Counted from the stretch's first letter, positions 8,533-17,300 are shown. The stretch is 64,000 bases of DNA from Lacisediminihabitans sp040549525 (GCF_040549525.1 NZ_JBEPTM010000001.1:62001-126000); one strand, 5' to 3'. The notes: generated by a model not told the origin, from the letters alone. Numbers and translations are program-made.

Positions 8533-8970
8533 ATGAGAGGTGCTCGCCCGGGTGACGCGGAGAACGAGGGATCCCGCGCGACTCTGCTGGCCGCGGCGGA
8601 CAACGCCAGACTGCGGCGGCGGATGGCCGCACGCCTCACCCTCCTGATGGGTGTCGTTCTCGTTGGTGGTTCGCTTTTGCTCTGGCCTCGAGGCCTGTTC
8701 GGGCTCGGGAACACCGAGCCAGAGGGTTCCGTCCTCCTGATCGTGTCAGGGTCGGCACTCCTGCTTCTCGGCATCGGCGGCATCGCGTGGTCCACTCGCA
8801 GGCTCTCGCGACTGCAGAGCAGCTACAGCTCGACCGGTAAACCAGACTCGGGATTCGTGTTCCAGCCCGATAGCGGGGTTCCCCAGATCGGTCAGGGGCA
8901 CGGGGGACCGATGGATGCCAGCGCGGCGCTGTTCGCCAATCCGCACAAGGTCAATAACGGCCGTCGGTAG
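8533..8970 (+). CDS. Hypothetical membrane protein
   Basis: A 145-residue protein starting at ATG 8533 with TGAGGA about 8 bases upstream. The N-terminus is charged. Two membrane helices follow (about residues 34-52, LTLLMGVVLVGGSLLLW, and 66-83, VLLIVSGSALLLLGIGGI), then a hydrophilic tail rich in Ser and Gly. No family is recognised. It is monocistronic and followed by 175 bases before the SDR gene. Confidence 0.6.
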   Translation: MRGARPGDAENEGSRATLLAAADNARLRRRMAARLTLLMGVVLVGGSLLLWPRGLFGLGNTEPEGSVLLIVSGSALLLLGIGGIAWSTRRLSRLQSSYSSTGKPDSGFVFQPDSGVPQIGQGHGGPMDASAALFANPHKVNNGRR

Positions 8971-9145
8971 GCAGCGGAGACACTGGGCGGGACGGTGGCC
9001 GAGGTCCCCTTCGGCCTCCCGACGAAACGGGGACATCGGGGAATTCCGCTCGATGTTTACCGTTGTCTTGGAGAGACCTCGCGACGGTGATCGGAAAGCT
9101 CCGGTCGCGGTGATCCGCGGGGAACCCAAGGAAAGAAGTCTGCTG

Positions 9146-9973
9146 ATGGAACGCACCAACCTGGACCTCACCGACCGCAACGGAATCATCACGGGCGCAG
9201 GCCAAGGAATCGGACGCGCTCTCGCGCTCGAATTCGGTCGACGCGGGGGCCATCTGCTTCTCGTCGGCAGGCAGGAGCAGACGCTCGCAGAAACGGCGCG
9301 GATGGTGGCCACCGAGGGCGGAACCGCCGACATCCTGGTCGAAGACCTCACCCGGGAGGGTGCCGTGGATCGCGTCGCGGAGGCGGTCGCGTCGTGGAGC
9401 GTCGTCGATCTGCTCGTCAACAATGCGGGGAATGTGCGTGCCGGAAGGCTCGAACTGACCAGTGATGCGGACGTTCATTCGATGATCGACCTGAACCTCA
9501 CCACCCCGATTCTCCTGACCAAGGCATTGCTTCCCGCACTTCGACGCTCCGGCGCGGACCGTGGCAGCATCCTGCTCAATATCGCCAGCGGCATTGCGCT
9601 CGTCGGCATGCCGTTCTACTCCGTCTATGCGGCCACCAAGGCCGGAATCGCGCAGTTCGGCGAATCACTTCGGCGGGAGGTGTTCGGCAGCGGCCTGCAT
9701 GTCGCCACCGTCTATCCCGGCGCAACCGACACGGCGATGATGACCTCGCAGAGCGCCGGAGCAGAACTCGGCTGGGAGCGTCGCTCCCTCGAGGACGTCA
9801 TCACGGATGTCATCGCGGCACTGGAGGCCGGCGAGCACGAGATCAACACCGCGCCGGAGAGTCGCCGGGCGATGCAACAGCTCAACCTCACCGATCCCCT
9901 GGCCGTCGATGCCTCGATCGCCCCGAACCTCGACGCGCTCGAGCTCGCCGTGCGAGACCACCGCAGCATCTGA
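9146..9973 (+). CDS. Short-chain dehydrogenase/reductase
   Basis: A 275-residue classical SDR. The NAD(P)-binding GAGQGIGRA lies near residue 17, NNAGN near 92, the catalytic Ser in NIASGIALVGMPF, and the YxxxK pair in YAATKAG. The start ATG 9146 is chosen because AAGGAAAG lies 8-15 bases upstream and homologous SDRs begin just before the first beta strand. The open frame extends 77 codons further upstream without conserved features. GIITGAG replaces the more usual VLITGAG. The substrate is unknown. Confidence 0.82.
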   Translation: MERTNLDLTDRNGIITGAGQGIGRALALEFGRRGGHLLLVGRQEQTLAETARMVATEGGTADILVEDLTREGAVDRVAEAVASWSVVDLLVNNAGNVRAGRLELTSDADVHSMIDLNLTTPILLTKALLPALRRSGADRGSILLNIASGIALVGMPFYSVYAATKAGIAQFGESLRREVFGSGLHVATVYPGATDTAMMTSQSAGAELGWERRSLEDVITDVIAALEAGEHEINTAPESRRAMQQLNLTDPLAVDASIAPNLDALELAVRDHRSI

Positions 9974-10061
9974 ACTCGGGTGTAACGAGACGACCCACCC
10001 GCGTCAAGGCATACCCGAAATCGTGTTTCGGGATGATGATGAATTGGTGACGCACGAACTG

Positions 10062-10397
10062 ATGACACCCGAAAGTACTCTCAAACGCATCATGTGGACG
10101 GGCACCGCGTGGTTCGCCGTCGCGGTCGGTGCGTCGGCCGTGACCCTGGGATTGCTGCTGGGCAGCGGATGGCGCCCCGCGGTGCTGGCCCCAGGTCTGT
10201 CGGTGTTGTGGTGGGTCGGGGCCGCGGTCGTCGCACTGTCCATCGGAATGATCGGGTGGTCTGGATGCCCGGTGCTGGAGGTGGATGTTCCGACCGCCGG
10301 TCGGAACAAGAGCCGCACCATGCAACTCGGAACCATGATGTTCATCGTCGGTGGGACGGCGGCGATGCTCGCCGTGCTGCTCGGGCCCGCTCGGTAG
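10062..10397 (+). CDS. Hypothetical small membrane protein
   Basis: An approximately 111-residue protein with three predicted membrane helices: one near TAWFAVAVGASAVTLGLLLG, one near LSVLWWVGAAVVALSIGMIG, and one in TMMFIVGGTAAMLAVLLG. The start is uncertain: ATG 10062, GTG 10047 and ATG 10092 are in frame and none has a strong ribosome-binding site. No family is recognised. It stands alone between the SDR gene and the VOC-HxlR operon. Confidence 0.5.
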   Translation: MTPESTLKRIMWTGTAWFAVAVGASAVTLGLLLGSGWRPAVLAPGLSVLWWVGAAVVALSIGMIGWSGCPVLEVDVPTAGRNKSRTMQLGTMMFIVGGTAAMLAVLLGPAR

Positions 10398-10433
10398 GCG
10401 GGGCGGGGCGGGGCCAGTCGCCGGGGATGGCCA

Positions 10434-10461
10434 TTGACAGAGCACTTGTTTTTTGCAAGTG
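10434..10461 (+). promoter_or_regulatory. Promoter and HxlR-type operator of the VOC-HxlR operon
   Basis: A consensus -35 TTGACA lies at 10434-10439. A perfect inverted repeat CACTTG (10443-10448), 7-base spacer, CAAGTG (10456-10461) fills the spacer and overlaps the expected -10 region. The operon downstream encodes an HxlR-family repressor. Inverted repeats built on ACTTGC/GCAAGT are common before HxlR-controlled genes, so autorepression is likely. Confidence 0.6.
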
Positions 10462-10499
10462 TTGCCTCACCCCGAAGACGGGACCCAGCGAGGGAGACC

Positions 10500-10937
10500 A
10501 TGATGCCCACGATGTTCGTCAACCTGCCGGTGACCGACCTGGAGCGCGCGAAGGCGTTCTACACCGCGATCGGATTCACCATCAACCCGCTCTTCACCGA
10601 TCACAACGCGGCCTGCGTCGTCGTCGAGGAGGACCACAGCTACATCATGATCCACGTGCGCGAGTACTTCCAGACCTTCACCGACCTCGCGATCGGTGAT
10701 CCGGCGGTGAGCCCCACGGCATCCGTCGCGATCTTCGTCGACAGCCGGGAGGCAGTCGATACGGCCGTCACGGACGGACTCGCTGCGGGCGGATCGGAAC
10801 CCCGCCCGGCCTCGGACTACGGCTTCATGTACCAGCGGGGGGTAAACGATCCCGACGGGAATTCCATCGACTTCGGGTGGATGGATCCGGTCGCCGCCGC
10901 ACAAGGCCCCGAGGCCGCCCTCGGCCAGCAGGGCTGA
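10500..10937 (+). CDS. VOC-family protein (glyoxalase/bleomycin-resistance fold)
   Basis: A 145-residue vicinal oxygen chelate protein with paired beta-alpha-beta-beta-beta modules: N-terminal VNLPVTDLERAKAFYTAIGF, C-terminal QRGVNDPDGNSIDFGWM. It resembles the small glyoxalase-like PhnB/YkcA group usually encoded beside an HxlR regulator. The reaction is unknown; detoxification or metal-dependent isomerase roles are known in the superfamily. The start ATG 10500 has AGGGAG 4 bases upstream. It is followed 4 bases later by the HxlR gene. Confidence 0.85.
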   Translation: MMPTMFVNLPVTDLERAKAFYTAIGFTINPLFTDHNAACVVVEEDHSYIMIHVREYFQTFTDLAIGDPAVSPTASVAIFVDSREAVDTAVTDGLAAGGSEPRPASDYGFMYQRGVNDPDGNSIDFGWMDPVAAAQGPEAALGQQG

Positions 10938-10941
10938 GGGC

Positions 10942-11583
10942 ATGGCCGCGCGTGACTACGGGCAATACGGCGGCATTACCCAAGCGTTGGAGCTCGTGGG
11001 CGAACGCTGGGCGCTGCTCATCGTTCGCGACCTGCTTGTCGGGCCGCGCCGGTATGGCGAGCTCGCTGCGGGGCTCCCGCGCATCCCGAGCAACATCCTC
11101 GCGGCGCGACTCAAGGAGCTGCAGGCGGCCGGCATCCTGCGCCGGGTGCCCCACTCCCGAGTCATCGTCTATGAGCTCACGCCGTACGGCCACGAGTTGG
11201 AGCCCGTCGTGCTCGCTCTCGGCGCCTGGGGTTACAAGACCCTGGGTGATCCGCGGGAGGAGCAGATCATCACCCCCGATTCGATGACGATGGATCTGCG
11301 CACCGCCTTCCGATCCGAGGTGGCGGCGGACCTGCCGTCGACCGCCTACTCGGCGCGACTCGGTGCTGCGGAGTTGCTGATCCGGGTGCGCGGATCCGCC
11401 CTCGACGTGAGCCGCGGGGACGGGGTAGCCGACCTCGCCTTCTGCGCCGGACCGGACATCCGTCGGCTCATCTCCGGTGAGCTGAGCCCGCATCGCGCGA
11501 TCCAGACGGGTGTGGTCGAGGTGCTGCGCGGCCGAGGGGAGCTGCTCGACCGCTTTGCGACCACGTTCCATCTGGCCGCCTGA
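10942..11583 (+). CDS. HxlR-family winged-helix transcriptional regulator
   Basis: A 213-residue regulator. The N-terminal HxlR domain (about residues 8-100) has LVGERWALLIVRDLL, RRYGELAAGLPRIPSNIL and YELTPYGHELEPVVLAL. A C-terminal alpha/beta domain of about 100 residues, typical of actinobacterial two-domain HxlR proteins (SCP2/sterol-binding-like), may bind an effector. It is cotranscribed with the upstream VOC gene and probably represses that promoter through the inverted repeat at 10443-10461. No redox-active Cys is evident near the helix-turn-helix. Confidence 0.88.
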   Translation: MAARDYGQYGGITQALELVGERWALLIVRDLLVGPRRYGELAAGLPRIPSNILAARLKELQAAGILRRVPHSRVIVYELTPYGHELEPVVLALGAWGYKTLGDPREEQIITPDSMTMDLRTAFRSEVAADLPSTAYSARLGAAELLIRVRGSALDVSRGDGVADLAFCAGPDIRRLISGELSPHRAIQTGVVEVLRGRGELLDRFATTFHLAA

Positions 11584-11606
11584 GCCCGAGGGTCACCGCC
11601 TGCCGG

Positions 11607-12470
11607 TCACACTCGCTGCTGGCCTGAGCGACGCTGCACCCCGGCCAGGACTGCCGGGTCCGCTCGGAAGTCGATGCGCGTGACCTGCCCGCTATCGATG
11701 CTGAAGTCGAAGACGACCTTCGGTTCGCCGAGATGGATCCAGGCCGCCGCCGCTCGCTCCGCGACATAGACGGGAAAGGCGGCCTTCGCCGCGCCCGTGA
11801 AGAACGTCGCGACCGGCTCTCTCCCCTCGATGTGTTCGGGGGTTCCCAGCGCTATCGCCGCGGGATCGCCGCGCACAATGACGTCCGGGGCGAGGAGCTC
11901 GAGCAAGCGGGCGAATTCGCCGTTCCGGGCCGCGGCCAGGAAGGCGTCCACCACCTGCCAGTCGGCGTGCCCGTCCGGGCGCTCCACCGGGGTCGTCGAC
12001 AGCGACAGCTTGCTGCGCGCCCGGGAGGCCAGCTTGCGGGAGGCCGCCGGAGTCTGCCCCAGGATCTCCGCGATCGTGGCGAAGGGAAATCCGAAATTGT
12101 CGTGCAGCACGAAGGCGACGCGCTCGGAGGGAGTCAGCCGATCGAGAAGCACCTGCAGCGCAACCCCGACGGTCTCGGCGAGAGCCATCTGCTCTGACGC
12201 GTCGAGTGTGGTCTCGGCGGCCTCGACCAGCGCTTCGGGCCGCGGCACTCGGGCGCGCAGTCGATCCAGACACAGGCGGGTCGTCACCGTCGTCAACCAC
12301 CCCGCGAGGTTGTCGATGTCGCCGTCGGCCGCATTCATCCGCAGCCACGCGGTCTGCACGACATCCTCCGCTTCGTGGGGATCACCGAGCACCCGCCCGG
12401 CGACCCTCAGCAACCGGGGTCGATGGTGCTCGAACTCGTCGGTCTGGTCCACGATGGTCCCCATCCTCAT
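11607..12470 (-). CDS. SigJ-like ECF sigma factor with C-terminal SnoaL-like domain (ECF41 type)
   Basis: A 287-residue sigma-70 family factor. The sigma-2 region (about 12-78, with AEDVVQTAWLRM and GWLTTVTTRLCLDRLR) and sigma-4 region (about 105-155, with LTPSERVAFVLHDNFGFPF and ILGQTPAASRKLASRAR) are followed by a C-terminal SnoaL/NTF2-like domain (about 170-280). In ECF41/SigJ proteins this domain replaces a separate anti-sigma factor. The usual neighbour of this group (an oxidoreductase or carboxymuconolactone decarboxylase) is not adjacent. ATG 12470 and ATG 12464 are both possible starts. Confidence 0.87.
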   Translation of the reverse strand: MRMGTIVDQTDEFEHHRPRLLRVAGRVLGDPHEAEDVVQTAWLRMNAADGDIDNLAGWLTTVTTRLCLDRLRARVPRPEALVEAAETTLDASEQMALAETVGVALQVLLDRLTPSERVAFVLHDNFGFPFATIAEILGQTPAASRKLASRARSKLSLSTTPVERPDGHADWQVVDAFLAAARNGEFARLLELLAPDVIVRGDPAAIALGTPEHIEGREPVATFFTGAAKAAFPVYVAERAAAAWIHLGEPKVVFDFSIDSGQVTRIDFRADPAVLAGVQRRSGQQRV

Positions 12471-12497
12471 CGGTCTGCGGCAGGGTCGAGGCTCAAC

Positions 12498-12734
12498 CTA
12501 GTCCTCTGGCAGGGCGGCGAACGCCTTCTTGGTGCCGGAATACCAGTCCATCGACTGCTTCGGATGCTTCCAGCGATTCTTCATGGCCTCGCGCGCCTGC
12601 TCATGGGTGCGGTCGCCATCCATCACCGCCTGCTTGAGATGGCGGTCCTGGTCTGTGATGACCTGGTCGGCGGTCTCTGCGCTCAGCTGATGATCACACG
12701 GGCCGCCCAGCTGGCGACAGGTCATGGTTTTCAT
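12498..12734 (-). CDS. DUF1059-like small protein
   Basis: A 78-residue hydrophilic protein that begins MKTMTCRQLGGPCD. This Cys-containing start (CRQLGGPC) is the signature of the DUF1059 family, whose function is unknown. ATG 12734 is chosen because the family starts there. The frame stays open to ATG 12839 and ATG 12749, but the extra residues look unconserved. It lies 27 bases upstream of the SigJ-like gene on the same strand, so cotranscription is possible. Confidence 0.65.
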   Translation of the reverse strand: MKTMTCRQLGGPCDHQLSAETADQVITDQDRHLKQAVMDGDRTHEQAREAMKNRWKHPKQSMDWYSGTKKAFAALPED

Positions 12735-12860
12735 CGGTGTAGTTCCCATTCGTTCGTTTGCGCGGGGTTGCGGAGTGCAGCCCCTACCTAGATGACGATT
12801 CGGGAGGGCGAAGTGTGACCGGAGGGCGGATTCGGGCACGCCGAGTCGCGCGGCCTCTGG

Positions 12861-13016
12861 TCAGAGGGTCGTGGCAGCCTCCGCGAGCTTCCCCCGGAAT
12901 CCGGATCGGCCGTAGCCGATGATGAAGTACCCGAGCGGTGACAACAGCCACAACAGGAGCACGCTGAACGTCGCTCTGCGACCGGTCGACCCGGCGCAGG
13001 TGGGGCGAGCTAGCAT
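12861..13016 (-). CDS. Possible 51-residue membrane peptide
   Basis: A short reading frame with one strong hydrophobic helix (FSVLLLWLLSPLGYFIIGYG) and a basic tail. It lies in the 288-base gap between the DUF1059 gene and the glycosyltransferase gene, starting at ATG 13016 with no clear ribosome-binding site. It could be a small membrane protein, the 3' remnant of a larger one, or chance. I know no family for it. Confidence 0.3.
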   Translation of the reverse strand: MLARPTCAGSTGRRATFSVLLLWLLSPLGYFIIGYGRSGFRGKLAEAATTL

Positions 13017-13022
13017 CGCTTC

Positions 13023-14501
13023 ATGCGCAGCATGTCGGCCGAGGGCTCCACCACCGTGGGAGGAGAGCGCGTGCTGATCCTCTCCGCCGGGGTGGGATCG
13101 GGGCACAACAGCGCGGCGGCGGCAGTGCAACAGGCGTGCCTCGCACGCGACGATGTCGCCGAAGTGCGGGTGCTCGACGTGCTGCAGGAAAGCAGCGTGC
13201 TATATCGCGACCTGTTGGGGAAGGGCTACTTCGTTCTCGTGGAGAACCTGCCGTGGCTGGTCGAGTGGGCCTACGACATCAGCGATCCGCCGTTCCGTCG
13301 GCGCGGCCCGATCGACCCCTGGACCCGGGCGAACGCACTTCCGGTGGTCGCTGCTATCAAGAAGTTCCGACCGACCGCGATCGTCAGCACCCACTTCTTG
13401 CCGGCCCAGTTGCTGGCCTCGTTGCTGCTCCGCGGCACGATCGATGCGAAGACCGCCATCGTCACGACGGATTACGACTTCCAGGGCCTGTGGCTGACGA
13501 GTGCCTTCCATGCGCTCTTCGTCGCGAGGGAGGAGGGGAGGGTGCAGCTCACCTCCCTCGGCCTGCCCCCCGACCGCGTCGCCGTCACCGGCATCCCGAT
13601 CGCGGCTCAACCGCAACCGGTGCCGGAACGCGACCCCGAGGCATCGCCGATGCTGCTGATCTCCGCTGGTGCGGCCGGCGGCGACTACGCCGTCGCGGTG
13701 GTGCGGCAGACACTGCACATCCGTTCCCCGTTCACAGCAACGATCGTGTGTGGACGAAACGATGGGCTGCGGCAGCGCATCGAGCAGCTCGTCGCGCCAG
13801 CCGGCGACCGCTACCGCGTGCTCGGATACACGGCGGAGATGCCGCAGCTGTTGAGCCGCGCCGACCTGTTCGTTGGCAAACCGGGCGGGCTGTCGGCATC
13901 GGAGTGCATGGCCGCCGGGCTTCCCATGGTGCTCGTGAACCCCATCCCGGGGCAGGAGGTCCGCAACGGGGACTACCTGATGGAGCAGGGGGCAGCGGTG
14001 CGCTGCAATTCCACCGCCACCATCGGTTGGAAGATCGATGAGCTGCTGCGAGAGCCGGGGCGGCTCGAGCGGATGCAGGCGGCGGCGCGGCGGATCGGCC
14101 GTCCCGACGCGGCCACCGAGGTGCTGAGCGGCCTGCTCTCCGGGCCATCCCGTCCCTTGATCGTGACGCGCGCCGCGCAGAAGACGATCCTCGCCGCGAG
14201 CGAGCAGCGTCAGATCGCCAGCGACCTGACGGGACCGACCTCCCTGGTGCGCCTGATCGACCGGGCCACCGACAGCACGGTCTCGCTGATGCAGGCCGAG
14301 GAGCTCGTCGACCTGCAGAAGCGGTACGCCGACCCCGCGGGAAACCTGGTGCTTCGGCGCGACGATACCCGAGTGTCGTTCCGATGGGAGGCTCGGCGGT
14401 TGCTCCGCAGCGTGCTGCGCCACGACGATTCACTCGCGGTGCGCGTGGAAGGGCTCGCGGCGGTTACTCCCGCCCGTGCCGAGGGCACGCCGGCCGGTTG
14501 A
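13023..14501 (+). CDS. GT28-type glycosyltransferase (MGDG/diacylglycerol glucosyltransferase-like)
   Basis: A 492-residue enzyme. The N-terminal half is the MGDG-synthase acceptor domain (ILSAGVGSGHNSAAAAVQQA at about 18, ISTHFLPAQL-like region near 120). The second half is a GT28 donor-sugar domain with the nucleotide-sugar signature FVGKPGGLSASECMAAGLPMVLVNPIPGQE (given by its ends near residues 285-314). It probably transfers a hexose from UDP-sugar to diacylglycerol or a related lipid at the membrane face. A C-terminal extension of about 110 residues, absent from plant-type enzymes, has no recognised domain. It is convergent with the GH3 gene 17 bases downstream. Confidence 0.82.
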   Translation: MRSMSAEGSTTVGGERVLILSAGVGSGHNSAAAAVQQACLARDDVAEVRVLDVLQESSVLYRDLLGKGYFVLVENLPWLVEWAYDISDPPFRRRGPIDPWTRANALPVVAAIKKFRPTAIVSTHFLPAQLLASLLLRGTIDAKTAIVTTDYDFQGLWLTSAFHALFVAREEGRVQLTSLGLPPDRVAVTGIPIAAQPQPVPERDPEASPMLLISAGAAGGDYAVAVVRQTLHIRSPFTATIVCGRNDGLRQRIEQLVAPAGDRYRVLGYTAEMPQLLSRADLFVGKPGGLSASECMAAGLPMVLVNPIPGQEVRNGDYLMEQGAAVRCNSTATIGWKIDELLREPGRLERMQAAARRIGRPDAATEVLSGLLSGPSRPLIVTRAAQKTILAASEQRQIASDLTGPTSLVRLIDRATDSTVSLMQAEELVDLQKRYADPAGNLVLRRDDTRVSFRWEARRLLRSVLRHDDSLAVRVEGLAAVTPARAEGTPAG

Positions 14502-14518
14502 TGCCGGCGCCGCCCCGG

Positions 14519-16705
14519 TCATCCGGTCTCGGCGGCGTCCTGAACGGCGGCTCGGCGCAGCGGGCGTGCGCCCTCCCAGCCGCCCGGGCTGTGCTGGGCG
14601 GCGAGAACGGCCCAGTCGCCGGGGCGGGCCGACCACCGGTGAGTCTCCGGATCGCGTTGCAGCGTCGGTCCGGCATCCAGCTCGACGCTCACCGTCGTCT
14701 CCGCACCCGGCGGCAGCGTGACCTTCTGGAAACCCAGCAACTGAGCGACGGGCCTGCGAAGTGAGACGTCCGCGGCATAGATCTGCACGACGGTCGACCC
14801 AGCGCGGTCGCCGGTGTTGGTGACGAGCACCTGCGCCGTTCCTCCCGTGTCGTCGAAGCTGTGGTCGAGAAGCCGATGTTCGATCGTCGTGTAGCCCAAG
14901 CCGAAGCCGAGCGGGAAGCCGGCGGCATGACCCTCCTCGTCGAGCAGGCGCTGACCCCACCGGTCGTCATAGACGACGGACTTCGCCGCGCTGTCGAAGG
15001 CCGGGAGGTGCGCGAGATCCGTCGGCACGACGAACGGCAGGCGCCCGCCCGGCTCCAGGGTGCCGGTCAGCACACTCGCGAGGGCGTGCCCCCCTTCCAT
15101 CCCGCCGTACCAGGCGAGGAGGAGCGCCGGCACGCGATCCTGCCAGGTCGCGGTGAGGATCGCACTTCCCCCGATCAGCACGACGATGGTGCGGGGGTTG
15201 GCGGCGACGACATCGCGGATGAGGCGGATGTCGTTCGGCCGAAGATCGAGCGAACTGCGATCGCCCCCTCTCACGAAGTGGGACGCCAGGTGCGCGAGAC
15301 CTATGAAGAGCCGACGGAGGGGGCCTGAGCCGAAGGCCCGACCGAGCACGCCCACATCCACGCCGCCGGTGACGACGGACTCTCCCTCGTCGTGCTGGTC
15401 GAGACCGACGACGAGGACGACCGTCTCCGCAGCCGCGGCCACCGCTGCGGCGGAGAGTGAGTCCGTGCCGGAGTCGGTGGTGATCTTCACCCCCGGAAGC
15501 GCCTCCCGCAGGCCCCGCAGCGGGGAGACCGTCGTGGGAGGGCGCACGCGGGACGAGCCATGATCGCCGAGGTTCGCCTCTGCTGCCAGTCGGCCGATCA
15601 CGGCGAGATTGCGGATGCCGGGATCCAGGGGCAGCAGTGGTGCCGTTCCCGCCGCCTCGTTCTTGAGCAGCACGATCGACTCCGCGGCGACCCGGTAGGC
15701 GAGGTCCCGGTGGGCCGGGGAGGCGATGAGGGCGGCACTGGGCTCCGCCATCTCGCGGGTCGCGGCATGCAACACCGTGGTGCGCAGGATGCGGCGTGCG
15801 GACTGCTGGACGGTCGCGCGGGACAGGGCACCCGATCGCAGCGCCACCGGAAGGGCACGGGCGCGCAGCAGCCGCAATGGCATCTCCACGTCCATCCCCG
15901 CTTCCAGGCTGGCGACCGCATCATGGGTGCCGAACACCCAGTCGCTCGTCACGAACCCCGGGAATCCCCACTCGTGCCGTAGGACACCGGTGAGCAGGGC
16001 ACCGTTGACGTCCATGTATTCGCCCCGCACCCGGTTGTAGGCACTCATCACCGAGTCGGCTCCGGCATCCAGCACCGCCTTGAAGTGCGGCAGGTACACC
16101 TCGTGAAGGGCGTGGTCGTCGACCGACACGTCGACCTCGAAGCGCTCGTTCTCCATCGAGTTGAGCGCGAAGTGCTTCACGCACGCCATCACGTTCACGC
16201 GGAGACCCCGGGTCATCGCGGATCCCATCCGGCCGGTGAGCACCGGATCCTCTCCGTAACACTCCTGCGCCCGGCCCCACGCGGGGTGACGGAGGAGGTT
16301 GACGCACACGGAGGCGGCATAGTTCGCGCCCCGTGCCCGGGTCTCCAGGCCGATCGCGAGGCCGACTCGCTCCTCGAGCTCCGGATCCCAGGTCGCGGCC
16401 CGCGCCATTGTCACGGGGAAGGCCGTGGAGGCGCCGATCACAACGCCGCGCGCGCCGTCACTGAAACGGATGCCCGGGATGCCGAGCCGCGGCACCGCAC
16501 CGGCAACGAACGGTCGGCGGCCGAGCAGCACCGGGATGAAGGGCAACAGCCGGCGCGGGGAGTCCCCGTCGAGCAGCCCGAGCACTTCTCTCACCGTCAT
16601 CCGGTCGATCAGTCGGTCCGCGGCATCATCCGGGTCGAGCTCGCCCGCCCTCACCGCTCGGACGGCATCGCCGTACGCGGTGCGCTCAGCCCTCACCGGT
16701 TCCAT
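14519..16705 (-). CDS. GH3 beta-glucosidase
   Basis: A 728-residue glycoside hydrolase of family 3 with the usual three parts: a catalytic TIM barrel (about 40-330), an alpha/beta sandwich (about 350-570) and a C-terminal fibronectin type III-like domain (about 620-700). Landmarks are IRFSDGARGVV, the substrate-binding KHFALNSMENER, and the nucleophile Asp in VTSDWVFGTHD. No signal peptide is present, so it acts in the cytoplasm on imported glucosides or on glycolipid/glycoside intermediates. It is convergent with the GT28 gene. A regulator or transporter is not linked. Confidence 0.9.
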   Translation of the reverse strand: MEPVRAERTAYGDAVRAVRAGELDPDDAADRLIDRMTVREVLGLLDGDSPRRLLPFIPVLLGRRPFVAGAVPRLGIPGIRFSDGARGVVIGASTAFPVTMARAATWDPELEERVGLAIGLETRARGANYAASVCVNLLRHPAWGRAQECYGEDPVLTGRMGSAMTRGLRVNVMACVKHFALNSMENERFEVDVSVDDHALHEVYLPHFKAVLDAGADSVMSAYNRVRGEYMDVNGALLTGVLRHEWGFPGFVTSDWVFGTHDAVASLEAGMDVEMPLRLLRARALPVALRSGALSRATVQQSARRILRTTVLHAATREMAEPSAALIASPAHRDLAYRVAAESIVLLKNEAAGTAPLLPLDPGIRNLAVIGRLAAEANLGDHGSSRVRPPTTVSPLRGLREALPGVKITTDSGTDSLSAAAVAAAAETVVLVVGLDQHDEGESVVTGGVDVGVLGRAFGSGPLRRLFIGLAHLASHFVRGGDRSSLDLRPNDIRLIRDVVAANPRTIVVLIGGSAILTATWQDRVPALLLAWYGGMEGGHALASVLTGTLEPGGRLPFVVPTDLAHLPAFDSAAKSVVYDDRWGQRLLDEEGHAAGFPLGFGLGYTTIEHRLLDHSFDDTGGTAQVLVTNTGDRAGSTVVQIYAADVSLRRPVAQLLGFQKVTLPPGAETTVSVELDAGPTLQRDPETHRWSARPGDWAVLAAQHSPGGWEGARPLRRAAVQDAAETG

Positions 16706-16859
16706 CCATCGGTCGCCGACGCTGCACTACTTCCGCGAACTCTCCCGATGCCCCGCGACCATCCCATGATTCGATTCTTCACCCTGCGACCGAGCTCCAC
16801 ACACACGGCGACAAGGGCATTGCGTTGCGCGCGCTCGTGGTGCCGGGCTCGCGGGTGCG

Positions 16860-17300
16860 CTAATCGAGGCAGAACTCGTTGCCCTCCGGGTCGCGCATCG
16901 TGATGAATCCGGATTCCCCCGTCGCGCTGTCCGGCTCCACCCGATAGGCGCGAGTCGCACCGAGCGCTGCGAGGCGATCGGCCTCGATCTCGAGGGTGAT
17001 CATGCGTTCGTCGCCCTCGAGCCCCGGTGCCGCGCGAATATCGAGGTGTACCCGATTCTTGGCGACCTTTGCCTCGGGAACGCGTTGGAAGAACACCCGG
17101 GGGCGGGATCCCTCGGCCGCAACGATCGCCGAGCGCGAGTTCCACTGCTCGGGCGGAACGCCGAATGCGGCGAGGGCCGCCTCCCACGACTCGAACCCGG
17201 GCGGCGGCGGTTGCACCTCGTACCCGAGCGCTTCGGCCCAGAAGAGCGCCAACGCGCCGGGATCAGCGCAATCAAAGGTGATCTGCACGTCCTTCATCAT
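16860..17300 (-). CDS. VOC-family protein
   Basis: A 146-residue glyoxalase-fold protein beginning MMKDVQITFDCADPGALALFW and ending FITMRDPEGNEFCLD, the common VOC_6 layout with a metal-ligand-like Glu near the end (EGNEF). The start at ATG 17300 is chosen by similarity; the frame continues 23 codons upstream without conserved sequence. The substrate is unknown. It is divergent from the ArsR gene, with 119 bases between them, so it could share the ArsR-controlled region. Confidence 0.8.
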   Translation of the reverse strand: MMKDVQITFDCADPGALALFWAEALGYEVQPPPPGFESWEAALAAFGVPPEQWNSRSAIVAAEGSRPRVFFQRVPEAKVAKNRVHLDIRAAPGLEGDERMITLEIEADRLAALGATRAYRVEPDSATGESGFITMRDPEGNEFCLD

